Position numbers and translations under genes: made by a program
The notes under the pieces: model-generated
What the model was told of the DNA's origin: nothing
Databases searched by the model: none
Seen by the model: only the letters and a program-made list of their open reading frames with translations
In this document: in pieces, positions 6,497 to 13,494 of the stretch
Numbering within the stretch: position 1 is the first letter of the stretch
Layout: every line of letters starts with the position of its first letter
NCBI GenBank assembly: GCA_019104905.1
Contig: JAHRXB010000138.1
Span: forward strand, 1 to 19,827
DNA length: 19,827 bases
Direction: 5' to 3'
Source: Bdellovibrio sp.
Lineage (GTDB): Bacteria > Bdellovibrionota > Bdellovibrionia > Bdellovibrionales > Bdellovibrionaceae

Positions 6497-7255
6497 ATGT
6501 CTAGGTTTTCATCTTTGCTTCTACTCTGCATTATCGCGTTTTCAGGACCGACTCAGGCTCAAAGCGCCAGCCGCTGGGGAAGTGGTATCGACTTCACTCA
6601 ACGAGCCGCCAACCGAGAAAAAGGCCGATGGTCTTTGACAGAGTGGTTGGACATGAAAAACCGCAACCGCATGATGGATATGTGGCTCTCCGTCAACTCG
6701 CCCTCCCCTTTTGAATTTATGCTTGGGGGCTCTTACAATGCGATGAAAACCGAAGTGCAAGGCTCAGGAACAAGCGCCACAGACACCTCGTATGCGGGGG
6801 AACTTGCCGCCTACGCGCAATTCGTAGGGGTTTCTGCTGAATATGAAAACAACACCGAGAAGGGCTACAACGATCTCAGTGGCATGCTGAATATCCGCCT
6901 TTTGGGAAACTCGATCCAAAACACCGCCTTCACGCTCCACTATGGTCAACGGACTCGAGAACAAAGCACCGGAGGACGCCTTTCCCAACAATTTGGGCAG
7001 GCTTCATTGCAAGTTTATCTCACGAAATATTTTGGTCTTGATGGGAAATATCGGTATTTCCTTCCCACCTCCACAAGTGAATTAGGAGATGTGGAGGGAA
7101 GTATCACCGAAGCCGGGCTTTTTATAGACTTTAAAGCCTTGAGAATCTTCGGTACCTGGTACAAGGAGAGCCAGAAAACAAAAATCCCTGCTGCGACGGA
7201 TGACACAGTCACCGATCGCGCAGGGATTAGGTCAGGAATTAAGATTTTTTTCTAA
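6497..7255 (+). CDS. Predicted outer-membrane beta-barrel protein, unknown function
   Basis: 252 residues with a clear signal peptide (about 1-21, ending TQAQ). The mature protein alternates short amphipathic strands with turns, for example FEFMLGGSYNAM, AELAAYAQFVGVSAEYE and ALRIFGTWYKES. It ends in GIKIFF, with the terminal phenylalanine typical of substrates of the BAM machinery. No cysteines or enzymatic motifs were seen. I do not recognise the family; small porin-like or structural barrels of this size are common in Bdellovibrionota. The Shine-Dalgarno is weak (GGGG two bases upstream), and CCCCAT/ATGGGG (6471-6476, 6489-6494) could fold over it. It is divergent from lgt and convergent with the gene at 7272-8003. 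Confidence 0.72.
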   Translation: MSRFSSLLLLCIIAFSGPTQAQSASRWGSGIDFTQRAANREKGRWSLTEWLDMKNRNRMMDMWLSVNSPSPFEFMLGGSYNAMKTEVQGSGTSATDTSYAGELAAYAQFVGVSAEYENNTEKGYNDLSGMLNIRLLGNSIQNTAFTLHYGQRTREQSTGGRLSQQFGQASLQVYLTKYFGLDGKYRYFLPTSTSELGDVEGSITEAGLFIDFKALRIFGTWYKESQKTKIPAATDDTVTDRAGIRSGIKIFF

Positions 7256-7271
7256 ATTCCCAAAGCCCCAA

Positions 7272-8003
7272 CTACTGAAGTTGGATCAACTTGTTCTCAC
7301 CACTTACGAAGTAGCTTTCAGTTGATTGCTCATGAGCCATTGGAGAAGTCACTTTCCATTCCATGTTCATTTGCATTCCCGCAACAGGGTCACGCTTTGA
7401 ACCTGTGTTGAATACAGAAGGGATCACAGCCGTCGCGTCGAATTGGAAACCCCAACCAACAGAAACATTCGCAGGTTGGAATGTCGCGTTTGTGATGTAT
7501 TTACCGATACCATCAGCAGAACCACCTGCTGTGTAAGTAACACGGTAAGAGAAATCCACAACTGTCATACCGAAACCGTTTTCGTACTGAACATTGTAAA
7601 CTTTAGATTGAGGAATGTTCCAGCCAGAAAGATCAGACCAGCAAGTCAAACCTTTAGGAAGAGCATTCGCAGTGTCGATTTTGATGTTTACAACAGGGCG
7701 ACCCGCATTGATTACGTTGAAGATCTTTTTACCGATATTGATGATTTGATCTACAACCAACTCGATCGCGTTCAAAGGATTTACATCACCTTGTTTGTCG
7801 CCAGTGAATTTAGGCGCCAAAGGCATTTGAGAGTTGCAGTCTTCAAGAAGACCAACTTTTTTTGCAAATAACGCTGATTGAGCGTATTGCTCTGTAACGT
7901 CAGTTACTTTTACTTTTTTGATTTCGAAATAAGCTTTGTCGATAGCAAACGCTGAAGATGCCATTCCCAAAGTCAACGCCATTGCGATTAGTGAACGAAT
8001 CAT
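7272..8003 (-). CDS. Secreted protein of unknown function, probably highly expressed
   Basis: 243 residues. A classical signal peptide (about 1-20, cleavage after AFA) precedes a mature protein rich in beta strands, with two cysteines (C56, C121) that could form a disulfide. No domain is recognised, and no terminal aromatic barrel signature is present (it ends KLIQLQ), so a periplasmic or secreted protein is more likely than a barrel. Codon choice is strongly biased to GGT, GCT, CGT, GTT, ATC, AAC, TAC and TTC, unlike its neighbours and typical of highly expressed genes. A good promoter is visible (8029-8057). The Shine-Dalgarno (AGGGGG) is within an inverted repeat, GACCCC/GGGGTC (8007-8012, 8026-8031), that also overlaps the -10. 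It is convergent with the barrel gene at 6497-7255, with a 16-bp gap. Confidence 0.75.
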   Translation of the reverse strand: MIRSLIAMALTLGMASSAFAIDKAYFEIKKVKVTDVTEQYAQSALFAKKVGLLEDCNSQMPLAPKFTGDKQGDVNPLNAIELVVDQIINIGKKIFNVINAGRPVVNIKIDTANALPKGLTCWSDLSGWNIPQSKVYNVQYENGFGMTVVDFSYRVTYTAGGSADGIGKYITNATFQPANVSVGWGFQFDATAVIPSVFNTGSKRDPVAGMQMNMEWKVTSPMAHEQSTESYFVSGENKLIQLQ

Positions 8004-8028
8004 GAGGACCCCCTATTAATTGCCAGGG

Positions 8029-8057
8029 GTCATATCAAGGGGAATACGAGCTTTCAA
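8029..8057 (-). promoter_or_regulatory. Sigma70-type promoter for the highly biased secreted-protein gene
   Basis: Minus strand: TTGAAA (8052-8057), 17-bp spacer, TATGAC (8029-8034), matching 5/6 and 4/6. The short palindrome GACCCC/GGGGTC overlaps the -10 and early leader and could be an operator. Confidence 0.5.
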
Positions 8058-8100
8058 ATGAAAAGAAAGGATGCCATTTAATTTTGCACAATGCAGTGTG

Positions 8101-8646
8101 CTACCAGCGCTTAGTCAACGTCAGCATCGGGAATATCCAAGTTTTGGAGTTGGACGCAGAGGATTCCACGCTGCTGACTGTTTTCTTTGTATAATTTGCA
8201 AGATAGTAATTCAAAGAAGCGCCCACATTGAGCCCCTCTCGCACCTCAGGAGACACTCCAAACTGCAACCAAATGCTGGTCCCCTCCCAGTTCTCAGAGG
8301 TGGAGCCGGAGCTATAGGCCGCTCGACTGAGGAGGTTGTAAGCCCCACTGAGACTGAAGATCTCATTCTTGCCAAACTGCCACTTCAGATACGGCCCGGT
8401 ATCTTGAGAGGAAAAAGTGGTCGTCACCGCGTCTGAGTCTGTGTGAGAAATGCCGCCAAAGTTCCAGCCTCCCCACACCGTCTTGTTAAAACTAAAAAGG
8501 ACTCCCAAATTGTAGAAATATTTAGAAGATGTTTTGGAGGAAGACGTCGCCAAACTGTCGGACAAATAGGTTCCCCCCAACTCAACCAGAACCCCGGCGT
8601 GAGCTGGCAATGAAAACAACAAGAAGAAGGAAAACAAGTACTTCAT
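8101..8646 (-). CDS. Predicted small outer-membrane beta-barrel protein
   Basis: About 181 residues. The signal peptide (MKYLFSFFLLFSLPAHA) is followed by alternating strands with Ser/Thr-rich turns and many glycine/aromatic pairs (VLVELGGTYL, GWNFGGISH, ISLTKRW-like end). The sequence ends in TLTKRW, a terminal aromatic as expected for an outer-membrane barrel. No family is recognised. I take the ATG at 8646; the GTG immediately before it is less likely. It lies 58 bp downstream of the RsmB-like gene on the same strand and may be co-transcribed, although a stable stem-loop (8667-8687) lies in the gap. No strong Shine-Dalgarno was seen. Confidence 0.7.
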   Translation of the reverse strand: MKYLFSFFLLFSLPAHAGVLVELGGTYLSDSLATSSSKTSSKYFYNLGVLFSFNKTVWGGWNFGGISHTDSDAVTTTFSSQDTGPYLKWQFGKNEIFSLSGAYNLLSRAAYSSGSTSENWEGTSIWLQFGVSPEVREGLNVGASLNYYLANYTKKTVSSVESSASNSKTWIFPMLTLTKRW

Positions 8647-8666
8647 CACGAAATCTTATCGGCACA

Positions 8667-8687
8667 CCCCCCGATTTCTCCGAGGGG
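8667..8687 (-). other. GC-rich stem-loop between the RsmB-like gene and the downstream barrel gene
   Basis: CCCCCCG (8667-8673) pairs with CGAGGGG (8681-8687), a 7-bp stem with one G-U pair in the minus-strand RNA and a 7-nt loop. No U-tract follows on the minus strand, so it is not a standard terminator. It may mark an mRNA processing or stability site. Confidence 0.35.
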
Positions 8688-8704
8688 ACCCCATGGAATT
8701 TAGA

Positions 8705-9892
8705 CTAACGTCTTTCCAGCAAGGCGGCGTAGAATCCGTCAAATCCCTCTTTGTCTGGACGAAGGTGGATTTGCTTTAGCAAAGTCCAGTGCTGCCCGTA
8801 CTCCGCCATGAATTTTTCAATCTGCTTTTCATTTTCACTGGGAAGCAGACTGCACGTCGCATAAACCAGGCGTCCGCCCTTTTTAGTCAAAGGAGCATAG
8901 CTGGTCAGGATCTCGTATTGAAGATCCTGCAGACGATCAATTTCTTCATCAGACAGCTTCCATTTGGAATCAGGATTGCGGCGTAAAACACCCATTCCCG
9001 AACACGGCACGTCCAACAAAACACGGTCCGCCGAATCGTACATGCGCTTGATCACTTTGTTGGAATCAATCACCCGGGTCTCAATCACATCGACCCCGTC
9101 ACGACGAGCTCGCACTTTAAGTTCTTTCAGCTTCCACTCGTGAATATCCAAAGAGATGATCTTCCCTTTGTTCTTCATCAGCGACGCCATATGAAGACTC
9201 TTGCCTCCGGCCCCCGCACAGGCGTCAATCACGCGATGCCCCGGCTGCACGTCCAAAAGAGGTACAACCATTTGCGAAGCCGCATCCTGAACTTCAAAAA
9301 GACCTTTTTTAAAGGGCTCGGTAATGAAGACATTTTTTCGTTCAGTGAGTTTCAATGCATGAGGCAACTCAGGAGACACTTTCACAGCTTGAATGCCTGC
9401 GTCCGCTAAAGTCTTAAGCAACTCATCAGGTGTGGTTTTTAAAATATTGGTGCGCAAAAAAACTTCTGCCGGCTGATTCAACGCCCGCACCACCTCTTTG
9501 TATTCCGCTCCCAGTTCTTTTTCTAAACGCTTTTCCATCCAATCCGGAATGGACTGCGCCACCGCGAAAGACGGAATGTCTTTTTGACGTGCCATCACCC
9601 CTTTGACGGAAAGGCCTTCCAGCTCTTCCCAGTCAGGAAGTTCATTCCCCTGACGAATCCAGTAGGCACCCCAGATTTTCCAAAAATCGTTGTCATTCGC
9701 AAGGTATCCCAACAAGCGTTCCCAGCGCACGATTTCGTAAACACTTTCGGCAAAAAAGCGGCGATCCCGAGACCCCCATTGCTTTTGTGCTTTCAGATTT
9801 CTCTGAATGACTTTGTCCGCGTACTGCCCTTGTTCGAAAACTTCATCAAGAGCCCCAATAATTGTTTCGACGAGATGTTTATGAATCTTCAA
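8705..9892 (-). CDS. RsmB/NOL1-NOP2/Sun family RNA m5C methyltransferase
   Basis: A 395-residue SAM-dependent enzyme, probably the 16S rRNA cytosine-5 methyltransferase RsmB or a close relative. The C-terminal Rossmann domain has DACAGAGGKS (223-232, SAM binding), DVPCSGMG (294-301) with catalytic-site C297, and YATCSL (344-349) with the nucleophile C347: the two-cysteine arrangement of this family. The N-terminal ~140 residues are helical, as in RsmB, whose NusB-like domain occupies this position; length is close to E. coli RsmB (429). The start is TTG at 9892, overlapping the stop of the upstream barrel gene as TTGA. The first internal ATG would remove most of the N-terminal domain. The exact target base is not provable from sequence. 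Confidence 0.88.
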   Translation of the reverse strand: MKIHKHLVETIIGALDEVFEQGQYADKVIQRNLKAQKQWGSRDRRFFAESVYEIVRWERLLGYLANDNDFWKIWGAYWIRQGNELPDWEELEGLSVKGVMARQKDIPSFAVAQSIPDWMEKRLEKELGAEYKEVVRALNQPAEVFLRTNILKTTPDELLKTLADAGIQAVKVSPELPHALKLTERKNVFITEPFKKGLFEVQDAASQMVVPLLDVQPGHRVIDACAGAGGKSLHMASLMKNKGKIISLDIHEWKLKELKVRARRDGVDVIETRVIDSNKVIKRMYDSADRVLLDVPCSGMGVLRRNPDSKWKLSDEEIDRLQDLQYEILTSYAPLTKKGGRLVYATCSLLPSENEKQIEKFMAEYGQHWTLLKQIHLRPDKEGFDGFYAALLERR

Positions 9893-10512
9893 AATGTAAA
9901 TACCAATCCACCTGATAAGAAGGTGCCGTTAAGTTGACCAGACGAGAGAATAAGAAGGTGATTTTTTAAACCAGCTTCGATGAAGAAGCCAGTATTTTCG
10001 AAGATATCAAAGAAGCGAGCCCCTGCCACCAACTGATAATCCAAAGACAAGGAGGATTTACCCGATGCTTGTTTGAAAAAAACTCCCAAACCCAGTCCCG
10101 CCCCAAAATAGAGAGGAAAACGTGAGCTCGCATCTGGGAACGTAATCAGCGGAAGAAAAGACAATTTCGTCGGCTTTTCCCCTCCGACCTCAAACTCGCT
10201 GTAGTCCAACCGTAAATTCAAATCCATGGAGTTTTGCCATTCCCCCACTCGGTAGGTGACTCCAAAGTTGTTCTTGCCAACATCGTCTTCCTGCCCGTTT
10301 TTGCCCCACTCGTAAGACTGAGAAGCCATGTAACGACCAAAATGCAATGCCAGGTAGTGATCCGAGGCCGCCCCCCCTTGATAAGTTTGAGCCGGGTCTC
10401 TTTTTTGGAAATACCGCGCGGCCGCGTCTCTTCCAACGCGGGGTTGGGAGTCTTGTCCAAATGCCATCGAACTTATCAACAAGGGCAAAATCAACGAGAG
10501 AAAAGTCTTCAC
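9889..10512 (-). CDS. Predicted outer-membrane beta-barrel protein coupled to the RsmB-like gene
   Basis: About 207 residues: signal peptide (MKTFLSLILPLLISSMAFG), then beta strands with glycine-rich segments such as YFGAGLGLGVFF and YQLVAGARFF, ending in GGLVFTF with a terminal phenylalanine. This is a small eight-strand-like barrel of unrecognised family. The frame opens with two GTG codons, at 10518 and 10512. I chose 10512 because GAGG lies five bases upstream of it but would abut the earlier one, and it gives a standard MKTF signal start. The stop overlaps the next gene's TTG start by four bases, an unusual pairing of a surface protein with an rRNA methyltransferase. Confidence 0.72.
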   Translation of the reverse strand: MKTFLSLILPLLISSMAFGQDSQPRVGRDAAARYFQKRDPAQTYQGGAASDHYLALHFGRYMASQSYEWGKNGQEDDVGKNNFGVTYRVGEWQNSMDLNLRLDYSEFEVGGEKPTKLSFLPLITFPDASSRFPLYFGAGLGLGVFFKQASGKSSLSLDYQLVAGARFFDIFENTGFFIEAGLKNHLLILSSGQLNGTFLSGGLVFTF

Positions 10513-10535
10513 ACGCACCTCAATTCTACCCCTCT

Positions 10536-10565
10536 ATTCTAGCCAGGTTTTATCCTATGAGTTAA
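10536..10565 (-). promoter_or_regulatory. Candidate promoter for the barrel-RsmB-barrel gene group
   Basis: Minus strand: TTAACT (10560-10565), 18-bp spacer, TAGAAT (10536-10541), matching 4/6 and 5/6, about 24 bp before the start codon. Confidence 0.4.
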
Positions 10566-10601
10566 GTCAATGACGCACAAAGACATTCAACACTAGACAC
10601 A

Positions 10602-10630
10602 TTGACTCCTTTCCGCCTGATACCTAATCT
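10602..10630 (+). promoter_or_regulatory. Weak candidate promoter for the nrdR operon
   Basis: TTGACT (10602-10607, 5/6) with a 17-bp spacer to TAATCT (10625-10630, only 3/6). The -35 is good, the -10 poor. It fits the nrdR start at 10662. Confidence 0.25.
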
Positions 10631-10661
10631 CCAGGCAGCTTTTAGGACGGGACCAAAGACT

Positions 10662-11246
10662 ATGAAATGCCCCTTTTGCGGACATGCAGACGATAGAGTT
10701 CTAGACACGAGAGTGCAAAAAGATGGCAGCATCCGCCGCCGTCGTGAGTGCCTTGAATGTAAAGCACGTTTTTCGACTGTTGAAACAATCATGCTAGCCT
10801 TCCCGTTCATTATTAAAAAAGATGGACGCCGCGAACCTTTCAGCAAAGAGAAAATCCTTAAAGGTCTTCAAGCTGCCTGCCAAAAACGACCTGTAAGCTT
10901 GGCGCAGATTGATGCGGTTGTAGAAAGAATCTCAGCCTGGGTTATCAACCGGGGCGAAAGTGAGATCTCATCTCGTCTTATCGGCAAAAAAGTCATGGCC
11001 GAACTCAAACAACTCGATGACGTGGCCTACATCCGCTTCGCGAGTGTGTACCGTACGTTCAAGGACGTTCAAGAGTTTGTTGAGACTTTGGAAGACGCTG
11101 AACTTCTTGATTTTGTCGATGCAAATAATCCACAATTAAGCCTTACAGCGATGAACTTTGTTGAAAGCGAGAAGAAGCCTAACCATGAAACTGACAGCAA
11201 GACGACAAGCCCGCGAACTCGCACTGCAACTCCTTTTTCAAACTGA
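10662..11246 (+). CDS. nrdR: Transcriptional repressor NrdR with C-terminal extension
   Basis: A 194-residue regulator of ribonucleotide reductase genes that senses ATP/dATP. It has a zinc ribbon with CPFC (C3, C6) and CLEC (C30, C33), the typical VQKDGSIRRRREC stretch, and an ATP-cone domain (about 49-140) with RREPFSKEKI and YIRFASVYRTF. Typical NrdR proteins end near residue 150; this one carries about 45 more, a tail low in hydrophobic residues and rich in Thr/Ser/Arg near its end. Its last ~20 codons overlap the start of nusB in another frame. I chose the ATG at 10662 because the family begins MKCPFC; an upstream in-frame ATG at 10602 adds residues that overlap the promoter. No clear Shine-Dalgarno was seen. 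Confidence 0.95.
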   Translation: MKCPFCGHADDRVLDTRVQKDGSIRRRRECLECKARFSTVETIMLAFPFIIKKDGRREPFSKEKILKGLQAACQKRPVSLAQIDAVVERISAWVINRGESEISSRLIGKKVMAELKQLDDVAYIRFASVYRTFKDVQEFVETLEDAELLDFVDANNPQLSLTAMNFVESEKKPNHETDSKTTSPRTRTATPFSN

Positions 11247-11592
11247 GTTTGCTCCTCAGATCAGCTACCAAACTTTCTTGGACGTGTTTGAACAAAGCGT
11301 AGACCCTGAGGTCACGACTTACGCGGACCTTTTGGTCACGGGTGTTCAATCCCATAAAGAAGCGATTGATGCAAAAATTCAAGCCTCCAGCGCTCACTGG
11401 AAAGTCGAGCGTATGGCCACGATCGATCGCAACATCTTGCGTATTGCCGTTTATGAAATGAAATTCGCGAAAGATCCGATCAAAGAAAACATCGCCATCA
11501 ACGAAGCGGTGGAAATCGCCAAGAAGTATGGCACGACTGAGTCGGCCAGCTTCGTGAACGGTCTTCTGGATCAAGTAAGCAAGGTTCACTGA
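11185..11592 (+). CDS. nusB: Transcription antitermination factor NusB
   Basis: A 135-residue all-helical RNA-binding protein that, with NusE (S10), binds boxA in rRNA leaders for antitermination. The N-terminus MKLTARRQARELALQLLFQTEF is classical for the family, which fixes the start at 11185 even though the frame is open upstream. Other marks are DRNILRIAVYEM and the C-terminal INEAVEIAKKYGTTESASFVNGLLD (given here as family-typical segments). Length is normal. The start lies 62 nt inside the nrdR reading frame. The stop TGA shares its A with the next gene's ATG (TGATG). nrdR followed by nusB is a common bacterial gene order. Confidence 0.96.
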   Translation: MKLTARRQARELALQLLFQTEFAPQISYQTFLDVFEQSVDPEVTTYADLLVTGVQSHKEAIDAKIQASSAHWKVERMATIDRNILRIAVYEMKFAKDPIKENIAINEAVEIAKKYGTTESASFVNGLLDQVSKVH

Positions 11593-12044
11593 TGTCTTTA
11601 AGTGTGCTTTCCCAAGCCAGCGCTTTAAATCCCGGCTCTGACCTGTGGATCGTGCCTGACTTAGAAAGATCACATTGGACGACCCGCCTTGACTGGTATC
11701 TGAATTTTCAACTGTGCAAGTCTTCTCGTCATATCACTCCGAACCTGCCGTCCTTTGTGAAGGAGGTTTTGGAGGAAACGGAGCTTGAAAAAAGGGCCTT
11801 CCCCATTTCCAGCAATGCGCCCTTGATGATTGCCTCCGAAGAACTTCTTCCTAATAAATGGGTCGTCGTTCTTCCCTGGAACGGAGATCTATCGAAATGG
11901 ACCTCCTCCATCTTTGATATCTGGCAAAACCTCAAAGAGCCCAGCTTGCGCGTTTTCCTTCCACCTGGACAAAGTACCGGGAATCTGCAAGCGGCTTGGC
12001 ACACTCATCACACCTTCGAAGATTTCACCGTCGTACTTGATTAA
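11592..12044 (+). CDS. Uncharacterised protein translationally coupled to nusB
   Basis: 150 residues, no signal peptide or membrane segment, so probably cytoplasmic. It opens with SDLWIVPDLERSHWTTRLDWYLNFQL. It is rich in tryptophan for its size (W19, W29 and W35 among others) and contains WVVVLPWNGDLSKW, then ends with a His-containing WHTHHTFEDFTVVLD segment. I do not recognise any family. It begins at a TGATG junction with nusB, so its expression should follow nusB, and it precedes another unknown gene and ppsR. A role in ribosome or RNA biology would fit the coupling but is unsupported by motifs. ATG chosen because of the overlap; no other start fits better. Confidence 0.7.
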   Translation: MSLSVLSQASALNPGSDLWIVPDLERSHWTTRLDWYLNFQLCKSSRHITPNLPSFVKEVLEETELEKRAFPISSNAPLMIASEELLPNKWVVVLPWNGDLSKWTSSIFDIWQNLKEPSLRVFLPPGQSTGNLQAAWHTHHTFEDFTVVLD

Positions 12045-12088
12045 AGGGCCAATCCTCCTCACAATAAATAGGTCAGAGGAGAGATGAC

Positions 12089-12646
12089 ATGGAAAAATTG
12101 TCCCAAACACTTGTTTCAAAAATCACAAAACTGCAAAAACGTTTTGAGTCTTTCTTGGACAATGATTTTGAAAACAAAGTGGAAGAGGCGGAACATATTC
12201 AGGCCTCTTTTGAACCCTCACGCGACACGGCCCTGATTCGTGGCCTTTCCCAAGGACTGCCTGATGATCACATTGATCGTGCGATCATCGTTTTTTCTCG
12301 CCTGGCCATGTTTTTTGATGCGGGTATTTTACTTGAAAACAACGATGGCCAATGGAAAGCCCAGGCGTCCTTCCATAAAGGTGTGACCCAGCTTCTCAAA
12401 AACAATTCCAAGTCGGTTGTGAAAGTTCCCAATATGACTTTGCTGTCCGTTTTGAAAACAGATTCCAAAGCCATGTTGCAAAAGCTGCAACTTCAGAACT
12501 TGGATCCCGAAAATAAAACAACTTGTTTGCTGATCAAAGCCAGCCCCGATTTTGCCTTTATTCTGTTTTCCAGCATGGCGGATCTGTGGTTGAAGGAACA
12601 TATTGAAAATGTTCGCCGCGCTTTGATCAACGGGTTTGCCGACTGA
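12089..12646 (+). CDS. Uncharacterised cytoplasmic protein coupled to ppsR
   Basis: 185 residues, no signal peptide. The N-terminal ~45 residues are helical with heptad-like spacing (MEKLSQTLVSKITKLQKRF), suggesting a short coiled coil. A mixed alpha/beta body (about 60-180) follows, with DRAIIVFSRLAMFFDAGILLE, KTTCLLIKASPDFAFILF and a final helix. The body is reminiscent of small ligand-sensor folds such as GAF, but no motif supports a firm call. The Shine-Dalgarno AGGAG lies eight to nine bases before the ATG. The stop TGA overlaps the ppsR start as TGATG, implying a functional link or fixed stoichiometry with that bifunctional kinase/pyrophosphorylase. A regulatory partner of PpsR is a reasonable but untested idea. 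Confidence 0.7.
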   Translation: MEKLSQTLVSKITKLQKRFESFLDNDFENKVEEAEHIQASFEPSRDTALIRGLSQGLPDDHIDRAIIVFSRLAMFFDAGILLENNDGQWKAQASFHKGVTQLLKNNSKSVVKVPNMTLLSVLKTDSKAMLQKLQLQNLDPENKTTCLLIKASPDFAFILFSSMADLWLKEHIENVRRALINGFAD

Positions 12647-13494
12647 TGATGGACCCTAAAAACGAATCCTATACGATCTATATTCTTTCCGACAGCACCG
12701 GGGAAACTGCCGCGACCATGATTCGCGCGGCCCTGGTTCAGTACTCTTCTAAAGAGATCAACATCATCCGTTGTAAAAATGTTCGCACGGAAACTCAAGC
12801 TGAGGCCGTGATCGAAGAGTGCTTCGAGCGTCGAGGCATGTTGGCTTACACCGTAGCCAGCCAGCAACTTCGCAACAAGATTCGCGAACAAGCCTCCGCA
12901 AAGGGCATTCCCTACTTCGATCTTTTGGGGCCTTTATTAAGTACTCTCGATACCTTCTTTGGCGAACACTCCGAATCCCATGTGGGAGCCTTGCGCGCGG
13001 TCGATGAAAGATATTTTAAACGCATCGAAGCCATCGAATACACGGTCAAACACGACGACGGAAAAACCTTCGCGGAATTAGACAAAGCCGACATTGTTCT
13101 TGTGGGAATTTCTCGCACCAGTAAGACGCCACTTTCGATCTTCCTGAGCCACAAGGGTTGGAAGGTGGCGAATGTGCCCATGGTATTAGACACTCCCTTG
13201 CCTGAAGAACTTTTCAAAATTGATCAACGTCGCATTGTCGGTTTGATTATTGATATGGAATCACTGCAAAGGATTCGCAAAAGTCGTCTGGAAAAATTCG
13301 GTCAAGACCCCGGAGGCGAATATGCCTCCATGGGCCACATCGCAAAAGAAATTGAATATGCGGAAAAAATATTTAAACAGAACCGACGCTGGCCCGTCTT
13401 CAATGTGACAGAACGAGCCCTTGAGGAGAACGCCAGTGAGATCGTACGCATCATCGCCGCTCGCTTGGGTCTTCCCGACAGTGTGATTTTCTAA
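12646..13494 (+). CDS. PpsR/PDRP family bifunctional serine/threonine kinase and phosphorylase (DUF299)
   Basis: A 282-residue member of the DUF299 family, which regulates phosphoenolpyruvate synthase or pyruvate phosphate dikinase by ADP-dependent phosphorylation and Pi-dependent dephosphorylation of the target enzyme. Visible motifs are SDSTGETA (15-22) near the N-terminus, [20 protein letters not shown] (113-132), and the nucleotide-binding P-loop GISRTSKTP (154-162), the family's G-[VI]-SR-[ST]-[SC]-KTP. Length is typical. The start overlaps the preceding stop (TGATG); two ATG codons are adjacent. Neither target enzyme is encoded in this window, so whether the partner is PpsA or PpdK cannot be told. 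The stop overlaps that of the convergent chemoreceptor gene. Confidence 0.9.
   Translation: MMDPKNESYTIYILSDSTGETAATMIRAALVQYSSKEINIIRCKNVRTETQAEAVIEECFERRGMLAYTVASQQLRNKIREQASAKGIPYFDLLGPLLSTLDTFFGEHSESHVGALRAVDERYFKRIEAIEYTVKHDDGKTFAELDKADIVLVGISRTSKTPLSIFLSHKGWKVANVPMVLDTPLPEELFKIDQRRIVGLIIDMESLQRIRKSRLEKFGQDPGGEYASMGHIAKEIEYAEKIFKQNRRWPVFNVTERALEENASEIVRIIAARLGLPDSVIF

Noticed and set aside
7268..7284. 6-bp hairpin CCAACT/AGTTGG over the stop of the secreted-protein gene
   Set aside because: Weak stem and no T-run on either strand; not a convincing terminator.
10562..10610. Possible NrdR box upstream of nrdR (ACACTAGACACATTG-like)
   Set aside because: Only the first half resembles the NrdR box; the second half has no inverted symmetry.
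10602..10661. Upstream in-frame ATG for nrdR adding 20 residues
   Set aside because: NrdR proteins begin at MKCPFC; the added part overlaps the candidate promoter and has no family counterpart.
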